DNA of 64,000 bases from Rudaea cellulosilytica DSM 22992 (GTDB taxonomy: Bacteria; Pseudomonadota; Gammaproteobacteria; Xanthomonadales; Rhodanobacteraceae), in NCBI RefSeq assembly GCF_000378125.1, contig NZ_KB899244.1:1-64000 (forward strand), written 5' to 3'. The stretch's first letter is position 1; each line of letters starts with the position of its first letter. Positions 44,110-53,094 of this stretch are shown here, piece after piece. The notes beneath the pieces are model-generated. The model was not told where the DNA came from and made no database searches. It saw only the letters and a program-made list of their open reading frames with translations. The position numbers were made by a program, and so were the translations under genes.

Positions 44110-45144
44110 CTATTCTGGGCGTGCGCTTGGCATGCGGCGCGCCAATAGCGCCGTCGCAATTGCTCCGACAATCAAACAAACGTAGAGAGTTGCCGCGCGC
44201 CAGATCAGCAATGCCGTCGCGAGACCTACATTCGGCACCCACATTCCAAGTGTGGAGCTCAGTCCAATTTCGGCCGCTCCTGCTCCGGCGGGAATGCCCG
44301 TCCATATAGCCGCTTGCAGTACGAGCGCCTGCAGCAGAAAGGTCAGTGCAAACGAGACCTGATGTCCGAGAATCAGCAGCGCGAGCCAGAGTATGCCGTA
44401 ACGCGTCAGTTGCTGAAGGAAAGTCAGGGTAACGATACCGAACAAGAAAGCCGGCCCTGCTTCGAGAATTAGTTGCATGTCCGAGCGCAGCTTGGCAAGA
44501 AGATCCGACACCATCAACTGTATGGAACGCACTTTTGGCCAGCGTCGGCTCACGGCGTTGGATCCGAGCAACGCTTTCGCCAGAGTGCGTCGCGCGAGCC
44601 ACGCCCCCGCGGCGAGAATTGCGATCAGTGCACTCGTGGTGAGCGCCAGCGTGCGCAAATGAGCCAGCGCGGCGGAATGGATCAATACAAGACCGGCGAC
44701 GGGAAGCGCCAGAATAAAAAAGAGTATGTCTAGTCCCTGGTCCACTGCGGTGATGCTCGCAGCACTGCTGGTCGAGGCTCCGGCGCGGTGTAAGTAGTAC
44801 AAGCTGGCAGCATAACCGCCAATGCCGGCAGGTGTTGCAATGAAGGCAAAATCCGTGGCTAGGGAAATTCCCAACAGATGCACGACGCCTGTCGGTGAAG
44901 CCAAGCAATGCACGAGCAGACGTAATTTGAGCGCTCGGGATATCCAGCTAGCCGCGAGCAGTGCAAAAATAGCAACGTACCCAAGAACTGGAAAATGAAG
45001 CGTAGCCGCCAGCGCATCTCGGCCGCCGAGCATGATTGGGATGGCAACCGTCGCGCCTAAGGCGACGGCGATGAGCAGATATCCAGTGCGTTGTGCACCA
45101 GATGCCCAGACACTTCGACCGACGTCAGCCCTTTTCGGAAGCAC
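44110..45144 (-). CDS. Lysylphosphatidylglycerol synthase TM-like (UPF0104, flippase-like) protein
   Basis: A 344-aa inner-membrane protein with about eight hydrophobic helices. Family marks include FAFIATPAGIGGYAASLYYL (about residues 94-113), then ITAVDQGLDILFFILALP and, near the C-terminus, IPAGAGAAEIGLSSTLG. This is the UPF0104/YbhN fold shared with the membrane half of MprF and with glycolipid-linked proteins. The first codons overlap the end of the desaturase-like gene by 20 bases, so the two are co-transcribed. A role in moving or modifying envelope lipids is likely; the substrate is unknown. Confidence 0.85.
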   Translation of the reverse strand: MLPKRADVGRSVWASGAQRTGYLLIAVALGATVAIPIMLGGRDALAATLHFPVLGYVAIFALLAASWISRALKLRLLVHCLASPTGVVHLLGISLATDFAFIATPAGIGGYAASLYYLHRAGASTSSAASITAVDQGLDILFFILALPVAGLVLIHSAALAHLRTLALTTSALIAILAAGAWLARRTLAKALLGSNAVSRRWPKVRSIQLMVSDLLAKLRSDMQLILEAGPAFLFGIVTLTFLQQLTRYGILWLALLILGHQVSFALTFLLQALVLQAAIWTGIPAGAGAAEIGLSSTLGMWVPNVGLATALLIWRAATLYVCLIVGAIATALLARRMPSARPE

Positions 45145-45775
45145 GTGCGCCCGTTCGATCGGGATTGGATCCGCGCACTGATTTCGACGTGTATCGCGTA
45201 CCCAACAAGATGTCCCAGAGTGGCGTAGTCACGCCGAAATTCGCATTGGGGTGGTGGTGATGGATATGATGTGCCGCCGCCCAACGTCGAGGCAACGAGC
45301 GCCGAAAATGGACGCTGTGAATGATGGCATGGCTTAGTCCGTAAGCGGCATATCCGGCTGCCAGCCCGCCCGTCAGGAGCAACGCAAAGCTTGTCGGCAA
45401 AAGCAGAGCCAACACGGCAGCCACCACCAGTATGCCTAGCGGCGGCAGGAAAAAAGGCAACGCGTCAAACGCCAACGGCGTCTGGTGATGCTTCCAGTGG
45501 CTCTCTTTCAGGACGCGCACCGGTCCGTGGAAAAGCCAGCGGTGAAAGCAGTACTCGATAAGGCTAAAGACGACCAGTCCGAGGACGATGGTTAGAACGC
45601 CTACGGTCGGATGAAGGTCGCGGCGGCCAATACCCGCAAAGAGCAAGCCGAAACCAACCGCAATGTCGGCCACGAGGCCGACCCGACTGTTCGCTCGGGT
45701 GGTGGAGATCCATTGCAGAACTCGTAGAGTCGACCTGTCCCGCCTCTCGTGTGAATTAGTTAGGTTCATAACCAT
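45125..45775 (-). CDS. Fatty-acid hydroxylase / sterol desaturase superfamily protein
   Basis: A 216-aa membrane protein. ATG 45775 is taken; GTG 45820 would add 15 residues. It carries the histidine clusters of the di-iron superfamily: YCFHRWLFHG, then SHWKHHQTP, and AAAHHIHHHHPNANFG near the C-terminus, spaced by hydrophobic helices. These enzymes add a hydroxyl or double bond to membrane lipids such as fatty acids, carotenoids or hopanoids. It overlaps the flippase-like gene, suggesting a shared lipid substrate; that is inference. Confidence 0.87.
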   Translation of the reverse strand: MVMNLTNSHERRDRSTLRVLQWISTTRANSRVGLVADIAVGFGLLFAGIGRRDLHPTVGVLTIVLGLVVFSLIEYCFHRWLFHGPVRVLKESHWKHHQTPLAFDALPFFLPPLGILVVAAVLALLLPTSFALLLTGGLAAGYAAYGLSHAIIHSVHFRRSLPRRWAAAHHIHHHHPNANFGVTTPLWDILLGTRYTSKSVRGSNPDRTGARASEKG

Positions 45776-45996
45776 TGCATACGCGACGGTGGCGACGAAT
45801 GGGTTCCCGTATACCCGCACCTACGCACGGAACACGGCTACAACACGTTCTACTTAAGTTAAGGGCACACATCCAATTTCCCTTAATACAGCAAAAACGA
45901 CAGCGAGCGTTCCACACCGTCGCTGTAATGCTACGCGTGAATTCACTGCACGGCCAGCATCTGCAAATTGATGTCGTAGACGACGAACAAAGGCGC

Positions 45997-47598
45997 TTAC
46001 GGCTTTGGCATCAACTCGTAGGCGGTGATCTCCACCAAGACGACATCGTTTGATCGCATGGGGACGGACAATGCCGCTCTGCCTTGTGCATCGACGACGA
46101 ACGTATACACATCGGCTTTGTCCGAGGTTACGGCTCGCAGCTGTTTCTGCTGGTCGGTTGACAACGATTTCGGGGAGCCCATGCGAAGGTATGCGGAGTA
46201 CGCATCGTTGGCGTCGTAGCCAGTCCTGTAGATGGCAGCGCGATATCTGCCCGGTCGCATATGCTGCAGGTCGAGGCTTACGGAGCGCGCCGGCAGAGAC
46301 GGAAAGACCTTGGTGTAGAAAGGGCGATTGCTTTGGTTCTGTTGAGGTTGAACGAAATCCCACACCAGCGCTTTGAGTACGTTGTCATTCCACGTGACAT
46401 GACTTTGCGCATCCGTGGTTTTCAATTCAGACGCGCCGAGTCGGTTCAAATACTTGTATGCGAAATAAACCGGCTTGCGGATACCTTGCGGGTTCATCAG
46501 GCCAAAGCCGCCCTGAAACGGCGCCGTGGGCGGACCGGGCTCCTCGAACAGATCGCTGAAGGCCCAGTAACTCATGCCTTGCGCCATGTCCTCGCACGCT
46601 TTGAACTTGTCGAGAACATATGCTGCACTCACATACGAATCGTGTACGGCGTCGCGCGGCGTGTAGCTGGTGCTCCATTCGGTGAAATAGAGCGACAAGC
46701 CTGGCCTCGAGGAGCCGTCGATCTGTCGGCGCACGCGACGGACGTCGCCTACGATCGCATCCGGCAAAGGCGAGAGCTTGGTATCGCTTTCGCCATGTTC
46801 GTCGAGAAAACCGCCGTCGACGCCGTAGGTGTGCGTGCTGACGAAATCGAGCGGCACGCCGGCATGCGCTGCGTGTTCGATCAACTCCGGCACCCATGCC
46901 GCGCCGGCGGTAGCGGGACCGCCCACTTTTAATTGCGGATCGATGCGATTGATCGTACGCGCGGTGACGTCGAAGAGTTCAAAGTAGGCTTTTTGATCGC
47001 CGCCCTCCCAGAAACCACCGAGGTTGGGTTCGTTCCATACTTCGAAATACCAATTGCGGATCTCCTGCGGTCCGTAGCGTTGCTGCAAATGACGCACGAA
47101 GGCGTCGACCAGCGCGCTCCACTTCGAAAGGACGGGGTGGGATGTATTGCCCTTCCAGTAGAAGATGCGCTGATCCGAGGTTTTCATCGCTTCGGGTGTG
47201 AAACCCAGCTCCACGAATGGGCGCATGCCGATCGCCAACAATCGGTCGTAGAGACGGTCGATCTTGCTCCAGTCGTATACCGGCCTGCCGTCGACTTCGC
47301 GGTAGGTGCCGAGAGCATCATGGAAGATGGCGTGAAAGCGGAGGTAACGGAAGCCGAGTTCCTTTCGCACCGTCTCGAGTTGGGCAAGACTGTCGTCGCG
47401 AATGAGCGTGCCCGGGTAATCGGAACCGACGGAGAAGTTGTACGACCGATCGAGCGGCGCCGACTCTCGTTCCACGTCGATGGTGATATGGCGTGTCCCC
47501 TGCCCGCCTTCGACCGTGGGCACCAAGCAACTCAGCATGCATACAACACCGGCTGCGGCCCAAACTCTGCGATACCGCTGCACTCTCGTTCTATGCAT
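45997..47598 (-). CDS. GH39 beta-xylosidase, exported
   Basis: A 533-aa protein with a signal peptide (about residues 1-31, ending VEGG). The TIM-barrel shows FRYLRFHAIFHDALGTY near 83, the acid/base motif YFEVWNEPNLGGF near 190, and the nucleophile motif LYFTEWSTSY near 305, followed by MSYWAFSDLFEEPGP and the C-terminal beta domain. Family 39 cleaves terminal beta-xylosyl residues. It is divergent from xylR, with a TCACCTC/GAGGTGA inverted repeat just upstream of its start. It would finish xylan or xyloglucan breakdown. Confidence 0.92.
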   Translation of the reverse strand: MHRTRVQRYRRVWAAAGVVCMLSCLVPTVEGGQGTRHITIDVERESAPLDRSYNFSVGSDYPGTLIRDDSLAQLETVRKELGFRYLRFHAIFHDALGTYREVDGRPVYDWSKIDRLYDRLLAIGMRPFVELGFTPEAMKTSDQRIFYWKGNTSHPVLSKWSALVDAFVRHLQQRYGPQEIRNWYFEVWNEPNLGGFWEGGDQKAYFELFDVTARTINRIDPQLKVGGPATAGAAWVPELIEHAAHAGVPLDFVSTHTYGVDGGFLDEHGESDTKLSPLPDAIVGDVRRVRRQIDGSSRPGLSLYFTEWSTSYTPRDAVHDSYVSAAYVLDKFKACEDMAQGMSYWAFSDLFEEPGPPTAPFQGGFGLMNPQGIRKPVYFAYKYLNRLGASELKTTDAQSHVTWNDNVLKALVWDFVQPQQNQSNRPFYTKVFPSLPARSVSLDLQHMRPGRYRAAIYRTGYDANDAYSAYLRMGSPKSLSTDQQKQLRAVTSDKADVYTFVVDAQGRAALSVPMRSNDVVLVEITAYELMPKP

Positions 47599-47610
47599 GA
47601 GCTTGCTTTC

Positions 47611-47636
47611 TCACCTCAAAGTCGAACAAGAGGTGA
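47611..47636. promoter_or_regulatory. Inverted repeat between GH39 and xylR
   Basis: TCACCTC (47611-47617) and GAGGTGA (47630-47636) are perfect 7-base arms with a 12-base spacer, placed directly upstream of the GH39 start and about 155 bases ahead of xylR. It may be a site for XylR or another sugar regulator. Confidence 0.45.
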
Positions 47637-47790
47637 AGTCCAACAAATTCGGGTCGCTGATTTCCAGAGGGAGACTTTTATGATTTTTATCAGACTTGGC
47701 CGCCATCACGAGCGATAATGCCTTTACGGAAGTGGCTGACCACCTATCCACGCGGGAATGTCCCTACATTACGGAACCGAAACACCCACC

Positions 47791-48957
47791 ATGTCGCCTC
47801 ATCGGATTGCCCTGCTGTTCAATGCGAACAAGGTCTACGACCGGCAAATCATCGCGGGCATCGGCGACTATCTGAAGTCGACACGCATGGTTTGGGATCT
47901 TTTCATGGAGGAAGACTTCCGCTCTCGCACGGTCGGCATTCAGAACTGGCGAGGCGACGGCATCATCGCAGACTACGACGATCCCACCGTAGCCGAGGCA
48001 CTTTCCGGCCTGCCCATTCCCGTTGTCGCGGTTGGCGGTTCTTATGCGAATGAAAGCCAGTATCCGGCCAAGGTCCCCTACGTTGCCACCGACAACGTCG
48101 AACTTGTGCGCCTGGCCTACGTCCACCTGATTGAGCAGGGTCTGCAGCATTTTGCCTTCTACGGCCTGCCGCCGTTGCCCGGCAACCGCTGGGCGCAGGA
48201 ACGCGAAGTGGCCTTTTGCAACATGGTCGAGCACGACGGATTGCAAGGCATCGTCTACCGCGGTTCCCAAACCAGCGCCGGTGGCTGGGGTCTGGCGCAA
48301 GAAGAAATGGTCTCCTGGGTTCGGTCGCTGCCCAAGCCCATCGGCATTATCACCGTCACCGACGCGCGTGCTCGACAACTCCTGCAGGCCTGCGTCGTCG
48401 CCGACACGCCCGTGCCCGAACAAATAGCCGTCGTCGGCATCGATAACGATCCGATCGCGCAACTGCTCGGCCGCATTCCGTTGTCGTCGGTGATCCAGGG
48501 TGCTGAGGAAATGGGCCGGCGCGCCGCGCAGATTCTTCATCAGATGCTGCATGGCGGCGATCACTCCAATGTACGGATCGTGGTTCCCCCTGCCGGTTTG
48601 TCGGTGCAAACTTCCAGCCTGCATCAGCCGTTGAAGAGCCCGCACGTGATGCGCGCACGTCACTATATCCGCCAGTACGCGCACCTCGGCATCAAGACCG
48701 AGCAAGTTGCTCAATACGTCGGCATCTCCCGCTCCTTGCTCGAAGAGCACTTCAAACGCGAGCTGAAGAAAACCGTGCACGACACGATACTCGAACACAA
48801 GCTCGAGATGGCTCGCGGCATGCTCAGCGACACGTCAATGCCGCTTGCCGAAATCGCAGTCCGTTGCGGCTTCACCACGCTACAGTACATGTACGCGGTG
48901 TTTCGCCGCGTATACAACTGTACTCCGCGCGAATTCGTCAAGTCAGCTCGCGGTTGA
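47791..48957 (+). CDS. xylR: Xylose-responsive regulator XylR
   Basis: A 388-aa protein starting at ATG 47791, which aligns the N-terminus (RIALLFNANKVYDRQIIAGI) with E. coli XylR; an ATG at 47758 is also in frame. The N-terminal two-thirds is a LacI/periplasmic-binding-like sensor (VAVGGSYANESQYPAKVPYV, then YGLPPLPGNRWAQERE and IGIITVTDARARQLLQ). The last third is an AraC-type pair of HTH motifs (HYIRQYAHLGIKTEQVAQYV, then LAEIAVRCGFTTLQYMYAVF). XylR of this type activates xylose genes on binding xylose. It ends 11 bases from the convergent GH31 gene and probably controls this locus. Confidence 0.93.
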   Translation: MSPHRIALLFNANKVYDRQIIAGIGDYLKSTRMVWDLFMEEDFRSRTVGIQNWRGDGIIADYDDPTVAEALSGLPIPVVAVGGSYANESQYPAKVPYVATDNVELVRLAYVHLIEQGLQHFAFYGLPPLPGNRWAQEREVAFCNMVEHDGLQGIVYRGSQTSAGGWGLAQEEMVSWVRSLPKPIGIITVTDARARQLLQACVVADTPVPEQIAVVGIDNDPIAQLLGRIPLSSVIQGAEEMGRRAAQILHQMLHGGDHSNVRIVVPPAGLSVQTSSLHQPLKSPHVMRARHYIRQYAHLGIKTEQVAQYVGISRSLLEEHFKRELKKTVHDTILEHKLEMARGMLSDTSMPLAEIAVRCGFTTLQYMYAVFRRVYNCTPREFVKSARG

Positions 48958-48968
48958 TATCAAGCGCG

Positions 48969-51353
48969 CTAGGGCTTGCCCGACGATCCACCGGGCATGC
49001 CGGCCGACGCCGTTCCGGCAATCTGCAACAGCCCTGGCGCGGCCTTCGCGAGTGTCTTGTCCCCGCCCGACACGCCCAAGCGCTTCGCCGCGTCGTTCCA
49101 GCGCAGAGTCGTCGTGGTGCCTGTGCCCTTCTCGTAGGCATACGATGCGCCATCGTCGTCGTAGAGCGAGAAGCCTGCGTCCTTGCCCGGATAAATCTTG
49201 ATCGCAGCGATTGCCTGTTTCGTCGCCGTCGACGGAATCGGAGCGCCGAGCGGAACGATCGATCCGGCTCGCACGAACACCGGGATGCGATCAATCGGCG
49301 CGGCCACCTTGACCCATTGGCCACCCTGATAGCGCTGGTCGGTCCAGTAGTCGTACCAATCGCTGCCGTTCGGCAGATAGACGTCCTTGCTCGTCTGGCC
49401 CTGCTCGGTGACCGGTGCGACGAGAAAGGCGGGACCGAACAGGTACTCCGTGCCGAGATTGGCAACCGCCGGATCGTCCGGGAAGTCCATCCACAACGCA
49501 CGCATGAACGGCATACCGGTGTCGTAAGTGTGCTTGGCGCAGCTGTAGAGGTACGGCAGCAACTGATAACGCAGCTTGTCGTATTTCGCCATGATCGCTT
49601 CGGCCTCGTGACCGAAGGCGAAGATTTCGGTGTGCTTGCGGTCACCGTGCAGGCGCAGGGTCGGCAGGAAGGTGCCGTATTGAAACCAGCGCGTCAGCAA
49701 TTCCGGATAGTCGTGGTATTCGCCGACCACGTCGCGCGCATCATTCGGATCGACGAGTGGCGGTTTGCGCGCGTTGCTCGTCGCCGGCAGCGGCTGCCAG
49801 CCGCCGATGTCGTTGCCCCAATACGCGATGCCCGACGCCGTCATGTTGAGCCCGGCAGGAATCTGTCGCTGCAACGCCTCCCAGGTTGGTTGGATGTCCG
49901 ATGACCAGAACAATGCGCCGGTACGCTGCGAGCCGAGATAGGCAGCGCGGCTGAGGATCAGCACACGCTGATTGGATTTCCACGCGCGCATGCCCTGGGC
50001 GACGCCTTCGACGTGCAGCAGCGGATAGACGTTGTGATAACGATCGCCCGAGCCGATCGAATAGAACAGGCCGTCCGGCACGAGGTCGGGCTCGGTTTCA
50101 TCGAGCCACGGGTAGTCGAAACCATGGCTCAGGATATTGTCGCGTGCGCGCTCCCAGAACCAGCGACGCGCTTCGGGATGTGTCGCGTCGAGCAGTGCGC
50201 CGGCGCGGTCGGAACGAAATGGCAGACCGTCGACGGATCGGCCGTTCTTGTCCTTGAGCAGGTAGCCTTTGCGGTCGAGCTCGTCGAAGTAGCGGCTGCT
50301 CTTCTCGAAGCGCGGCCATATCGAGATGATCGAGCGCAGACCGAGACCGCGCAACTCGCGGTTCATGCCGTCCGGATCAGGAAATTCGGTTGGGTTGATA
50401 TCGAGTTGGCCCATTCGCGTCCAGTAGAACCAATCGAGCACCACGACGTCGAGTGGATAGCCCTTCTGCCGATAGGTGTTGGCGACGCCGAGGATTTCCG
50501 CCTGACTGGCGTAGCGCGCCTTCGATTGAATCAGGCCGAAAGTGGCCTTGGGCGGAATCGGGGTCTTGCCGGTGAGGCGCGCGTAACCGGCGTAGATTTC
50601 CGCCGGCGTGCCGACGATGACGAAGAACGATACACGCTCGCCGACTTCGGAAACCCAGTGCGTTGCGCCGTTGATCGCGACCGCCACGCGCGTCTGCGCC
50701 GGGTTGTCCCAGACGAGGCCATAGCCCTTCGACGAAACCAGGAACGGGATGCACACGGTCTCGCCGCCCGGAGCGTCGTACCAATGCTTGCAATCGATCG
50801 CGCGACCGCGCAGATCGAGCGCGCCGAGCGATTCCTGATTCTGGCCGAGACCATAGAAATGCTCGTCGGCGGATGCGGCAAACGTGGCACCGACGGCCCA
50901 GGTCGCCTCCCCGGCCACCTCGTGCGGATTCATCTCCCAGCCGCGCAGGTCAAGAATCGTTTCGCCTTTCGCGTTTGCGACTTGCAGGCCGACCGGCGCA
51001 AGCATCGGTGCAAAGTATTTTTCCATCTGACCGACGACATGCGGCGGCGGCGCGGGGTTGACATGCAGGGCTAGCGCGTCGGACACGAAGCGGTCGCCCG
51101 AGGCATCGCTGGTCCGCTTGAATGCCGCGTGCTCCGGCTGACCGTTGATGCCGTAACCCGGCGCAGCCAGGGCGAGCGCCTTGTCGGTCGCAATCGTGAC
51201 GTGAACAAGGTTCGCGCCATAGGCCTCGACGCGCACCCACGCCCCATTGCGATCGAGCACGGCGAGCGGCGGCGATGCGGCCACGGCAGCGTCGACGAGC
51301 CCGATCATGCCGATGCCGGCAACAAAAATTCTTCGCAGCCATTGCAGGTTCAT
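48969..51353 (-). CDS. GH31 alpha-xylosidase, exported
   Basis: A 794-aa protein from ATG 51353, which puts a signal peptide (RRIFVAGIGMIGLVDAAVAA) at the N-terminus; ATG 51374 is also in frame. The GH31 barrel shows YPLDVVVLDWFYWTRMGQLD near 299, the nucleophile motif YPWLDETEPDLV near 412, RVLILSRAAYLGSQRTGALF and the acid/base SSDIQPTWEAL near 488. The C-terminal beta domains are complete. In this locus it most likely removes xylose from the non-reducing end of xyloglucan oligosaccharides. It is last in the leftward operon. Confidence 0.93.
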   Translation of the reverse strand: MNLQWLRRIFVAGIGMIGLVDAAVAASPPLAVLDRNGAWVRVEAYGANLVHVTIATDKALALAAPGYGINGQPEHAAFKRTSDASGDRFVSDALALHVNPAPPPHVVGQMEKYFAPMLAPVGLQVANAKGETILDLRGWEMNPHEVAGEATWAVGATFAASADEHFYGLGQNQESLGALDLRGRAIDCKHWYDAPGGETVCIPFLVSSKGYGLVWDNPAQTRVAVAINGATHWVSEVGERVSFFVIVGTPAEIYAGYARLTGKTPIPPKATFGLIQSKARYASQAEILGVANTYRQKGYPLDVVVLDWFYWTRMGQLDINPTEFPDPDGMNRELRGLGLRSIISIWPRFEKSSRYFDELDRKGYLLKDKNGRSVDGLPFRSDRAGALLDATHPEARRWFWERARDNILSHGFDYPWLDETEPDLVPDGLFYSIGSGDRYHNVYPLLHVEGVAQGMRAWKSNQRVLILSRAAYLGSQRTGALFWSSDIQPTWEALQRQIPAGLNMTASGIAYWGNDIGGWQPLPATSNARKPPLVDPNDARDVVGEYHDYPELLTRWFQYGTFLPTLRLHGDRKHTEIFAFGHEAEAIMAKYDKLRYQLLPYLYSCAKHTYDTGMPFMRALWMDFPDDPAVANLGTEYLFGPAFLVAPVTEQGQTSKDVYLPNGSDWYDYWTDQRYQGGQWVKVAAPIDRIPVFVRAGSIVPLGAPIPSTATKQAIAAIKIYPGKDAGFSLYDDDGASYAYEKGTGTTTTLRWNDAAKRLGVSGGDKTLAKAAPGLLQIAGTASAGMPGGSSGKP

Positions 51354-51486
51354 GTCGAACTCCGTGAATCGCACTCAAGCATACGGCTCTCGTTCGCGCG
51401 TGGGCAGTGCGATATTTCCCGCGCACGAATTTTTTTGCTCATGACGAGCAGCGCGAATGAAACCAATGTGTTGCGCATGACATCCT

Positions 51487-53094
51487 TTAATAGGTGGCAA
51501 GCCGTAGCTTGAGAATCTGCGGCAGAGTGCTGAAATTGAGTCCCCAATCGGTCTGATCGCCGTTCCACAGCCGCTTGAATATCCAGCGACCAGCGTCGTA
51601 GCGCCCTTCTTCGACGCGATCGAGCAGAAAGCGTGCGTCCTTGCGCGACTTCCCGGCGATGAAATCGACGCGCACATTGCGGCCGGTAACGAGATATTCG
51701 TTCGCGCCGAGTTGCGCGATCAACACACCGCCGTCGAGTGCCGCATTGCCCTTGGCCGGCGCGCTGCCGAACGGATCGTGGCCGTAGCTCACGCGGACCT
51801 GCCAATCGCCGAGATCGAGCGTCTGCTCGTGCGTGTCCTGCGGTTCGGCAGCGCCCCACAGCTTGCCCGCATAAGCGGCCTGCGCGATCTCGCCGCTCAT
51901 CGGCGCGAGCAGACGATAGTGCGCGGCGAACGGCTCCAGTGACTTCGCATCGATCGCACGCGCGCCCAACGGATAGTTCGAATAGCCGGTGTAGTCGATG
52001 CCGAACGGCGAGAAGCCGATCGCGTGGCGACCGAGCGCGGCGAACAGATAGCGCGCATAGCCCGCCTCGCTGCTTGTCTCGGCGACGAAGAGCGGATTGT
52101 CGGCACGCGCATAACGCTCGAGCACTGCGGTGTACTTCGCGTACTCGGGCAGGTAGATGTCGGGCGCGAGCACGTCGAGCGCAGGCGCGGCGGCCTTCCA
52201 TACGTCGAGCACGTTGTCGGTCGGGCCGCCGCTCGAATAGCTGCCGGGCTTACCGGGCGTGAACGGATCGCGCAGCGCGCAGTTCGCATACATCGGCAGC
52301 GGGTAGACGACCTTGCCCGCGGCGGCGACCTCGCCGACGAAGTGCGCGACCGACCAGGCCTGGAAAATTTCGTCGGCATCGCTGCCGAACAGCGTGCGCC
52401 AGGTGCCTGCCGGCTTGCGGGTCGCGCGCAACAGCTCGGCCGGCACCGGCCCGGAGAACAAGGCGTCAGCCGCGGGCGAGTGATCGCGGTCGGTGCCGTA
52501 GGTGCCGGTTTCGTTCTCGACCTGGACGAGGATCACCGTGTGCCGCTCGCCGTCGATTCCGCGCAGATGCTTCATCAATTGCGTAAACGCCTTGCGATCG
52601 GCGGCCAGCGTCGCCGCAGCGTGCGGCGATAACGAGTTCAACACCTTGCCGTCGCGCGTGCGCATGCGCGGGAAGCGCGCATCGTCGAGCTTGACCCAAC
52701 CTGGAGCATAGCTCGGCCCGTTGTTCTTCCAGGTCGCAAACCAAAGCAGGACCAGACGCACTTCGTGCTCGCGCGCCTGGGCGACGAGCGTATCGAGAAA
52801 GCCGAAATCGAACTGCCCTTCTTTCGGCTCGATCTGTTCCCAGGCGATCGGCACGGCGACAGTGTTCGCATGCATGTCCGCGATCGCCGGCCACACCTCG
52901 GGCAGCATGTCGGGCCAGGCGCTCGAATTGTTCACCTGCGCGCCGAGGATCAAATAAGGCTTGCCGTCGACGAGCAAGGCGTGGCGTCCGTCGCTGCTGA
53001 CGATACGCGGCAGCTCGCCGGCGACAGCAGTGGCGGAAACCGTGGCGACGAACAACAGTGCGACGAATAGTCGTTTCAGGCGCATGATTCTCAT
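51487..53094 (-). CDS. GH35 beta-galactosidase (DUF5597 type), exported
   Basis: A 535-aa protein with a signal peptide ending near TAVAGE. The GH35 barrel starts with [20 protein letters not shown] and [20 protein letters not shown]. The acid/base is in [13 protein letters not shown] near 193 and the nucleophile in [12 protein letters not shown] near 342. The C-terminal DUF5597-like domain follows. It removes galactose from xyloglucan side chains. Its ATG overlaps the acetylesterase stop as ATGA. A gap of 133 bases separates it from GH31. Confidence 0.92.
   Translation of the reverse strand: MRIMRLKRLFVALLFVATVSATAVAGELPRIVSSDGRHALLVDGKPYLILGAQVNNSSAWPDMLPEVWPAIADMHANTVAVPIAWEQIEPKEGQFDFGFLDTLVAQAREHEVRLVLLWFATWKNNGPSYAPGWVKLDDARFPRMRTRDGKVLNSLSPHAAATLAADRKAFTQLMKHLRGIDGERHTVILVQVENETGTYGTDRDHSPAADALFSGPVPAELLRATRKPAGTWRTLFGSDADEIFQAWSVAHFVGEVAAAGKVVYPLPMYANCALRDPFTPGKPGSYSSGGPTDNVLDVWKAAAPALDVLAPDIYLPEYAKYTAVLERYARADNPLFVAETSSEAGYARYLFAALGRHAIGFSPFGIDYTGYSNYPLGARAIDAKSLEPFAAHYRLLAPMSGEIAQAAYAGKLWGAAEPQDTHEQTLDLGDWQVRVSYGHDPFGSAPAKGNAALDGGVLIAQLGANEYLVTGRNVRVDFIAGKSRKDARFLLDRVEEGRYDAGRWIFKRLWNGDQTDWGLNFSTLPQILKLRLATY

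Noticed and set aside
50013-51074. 353-codon + strand open frame
   Set aside because: Antisense to the GH31 gene with both catalytic motifs present on the minus strand.
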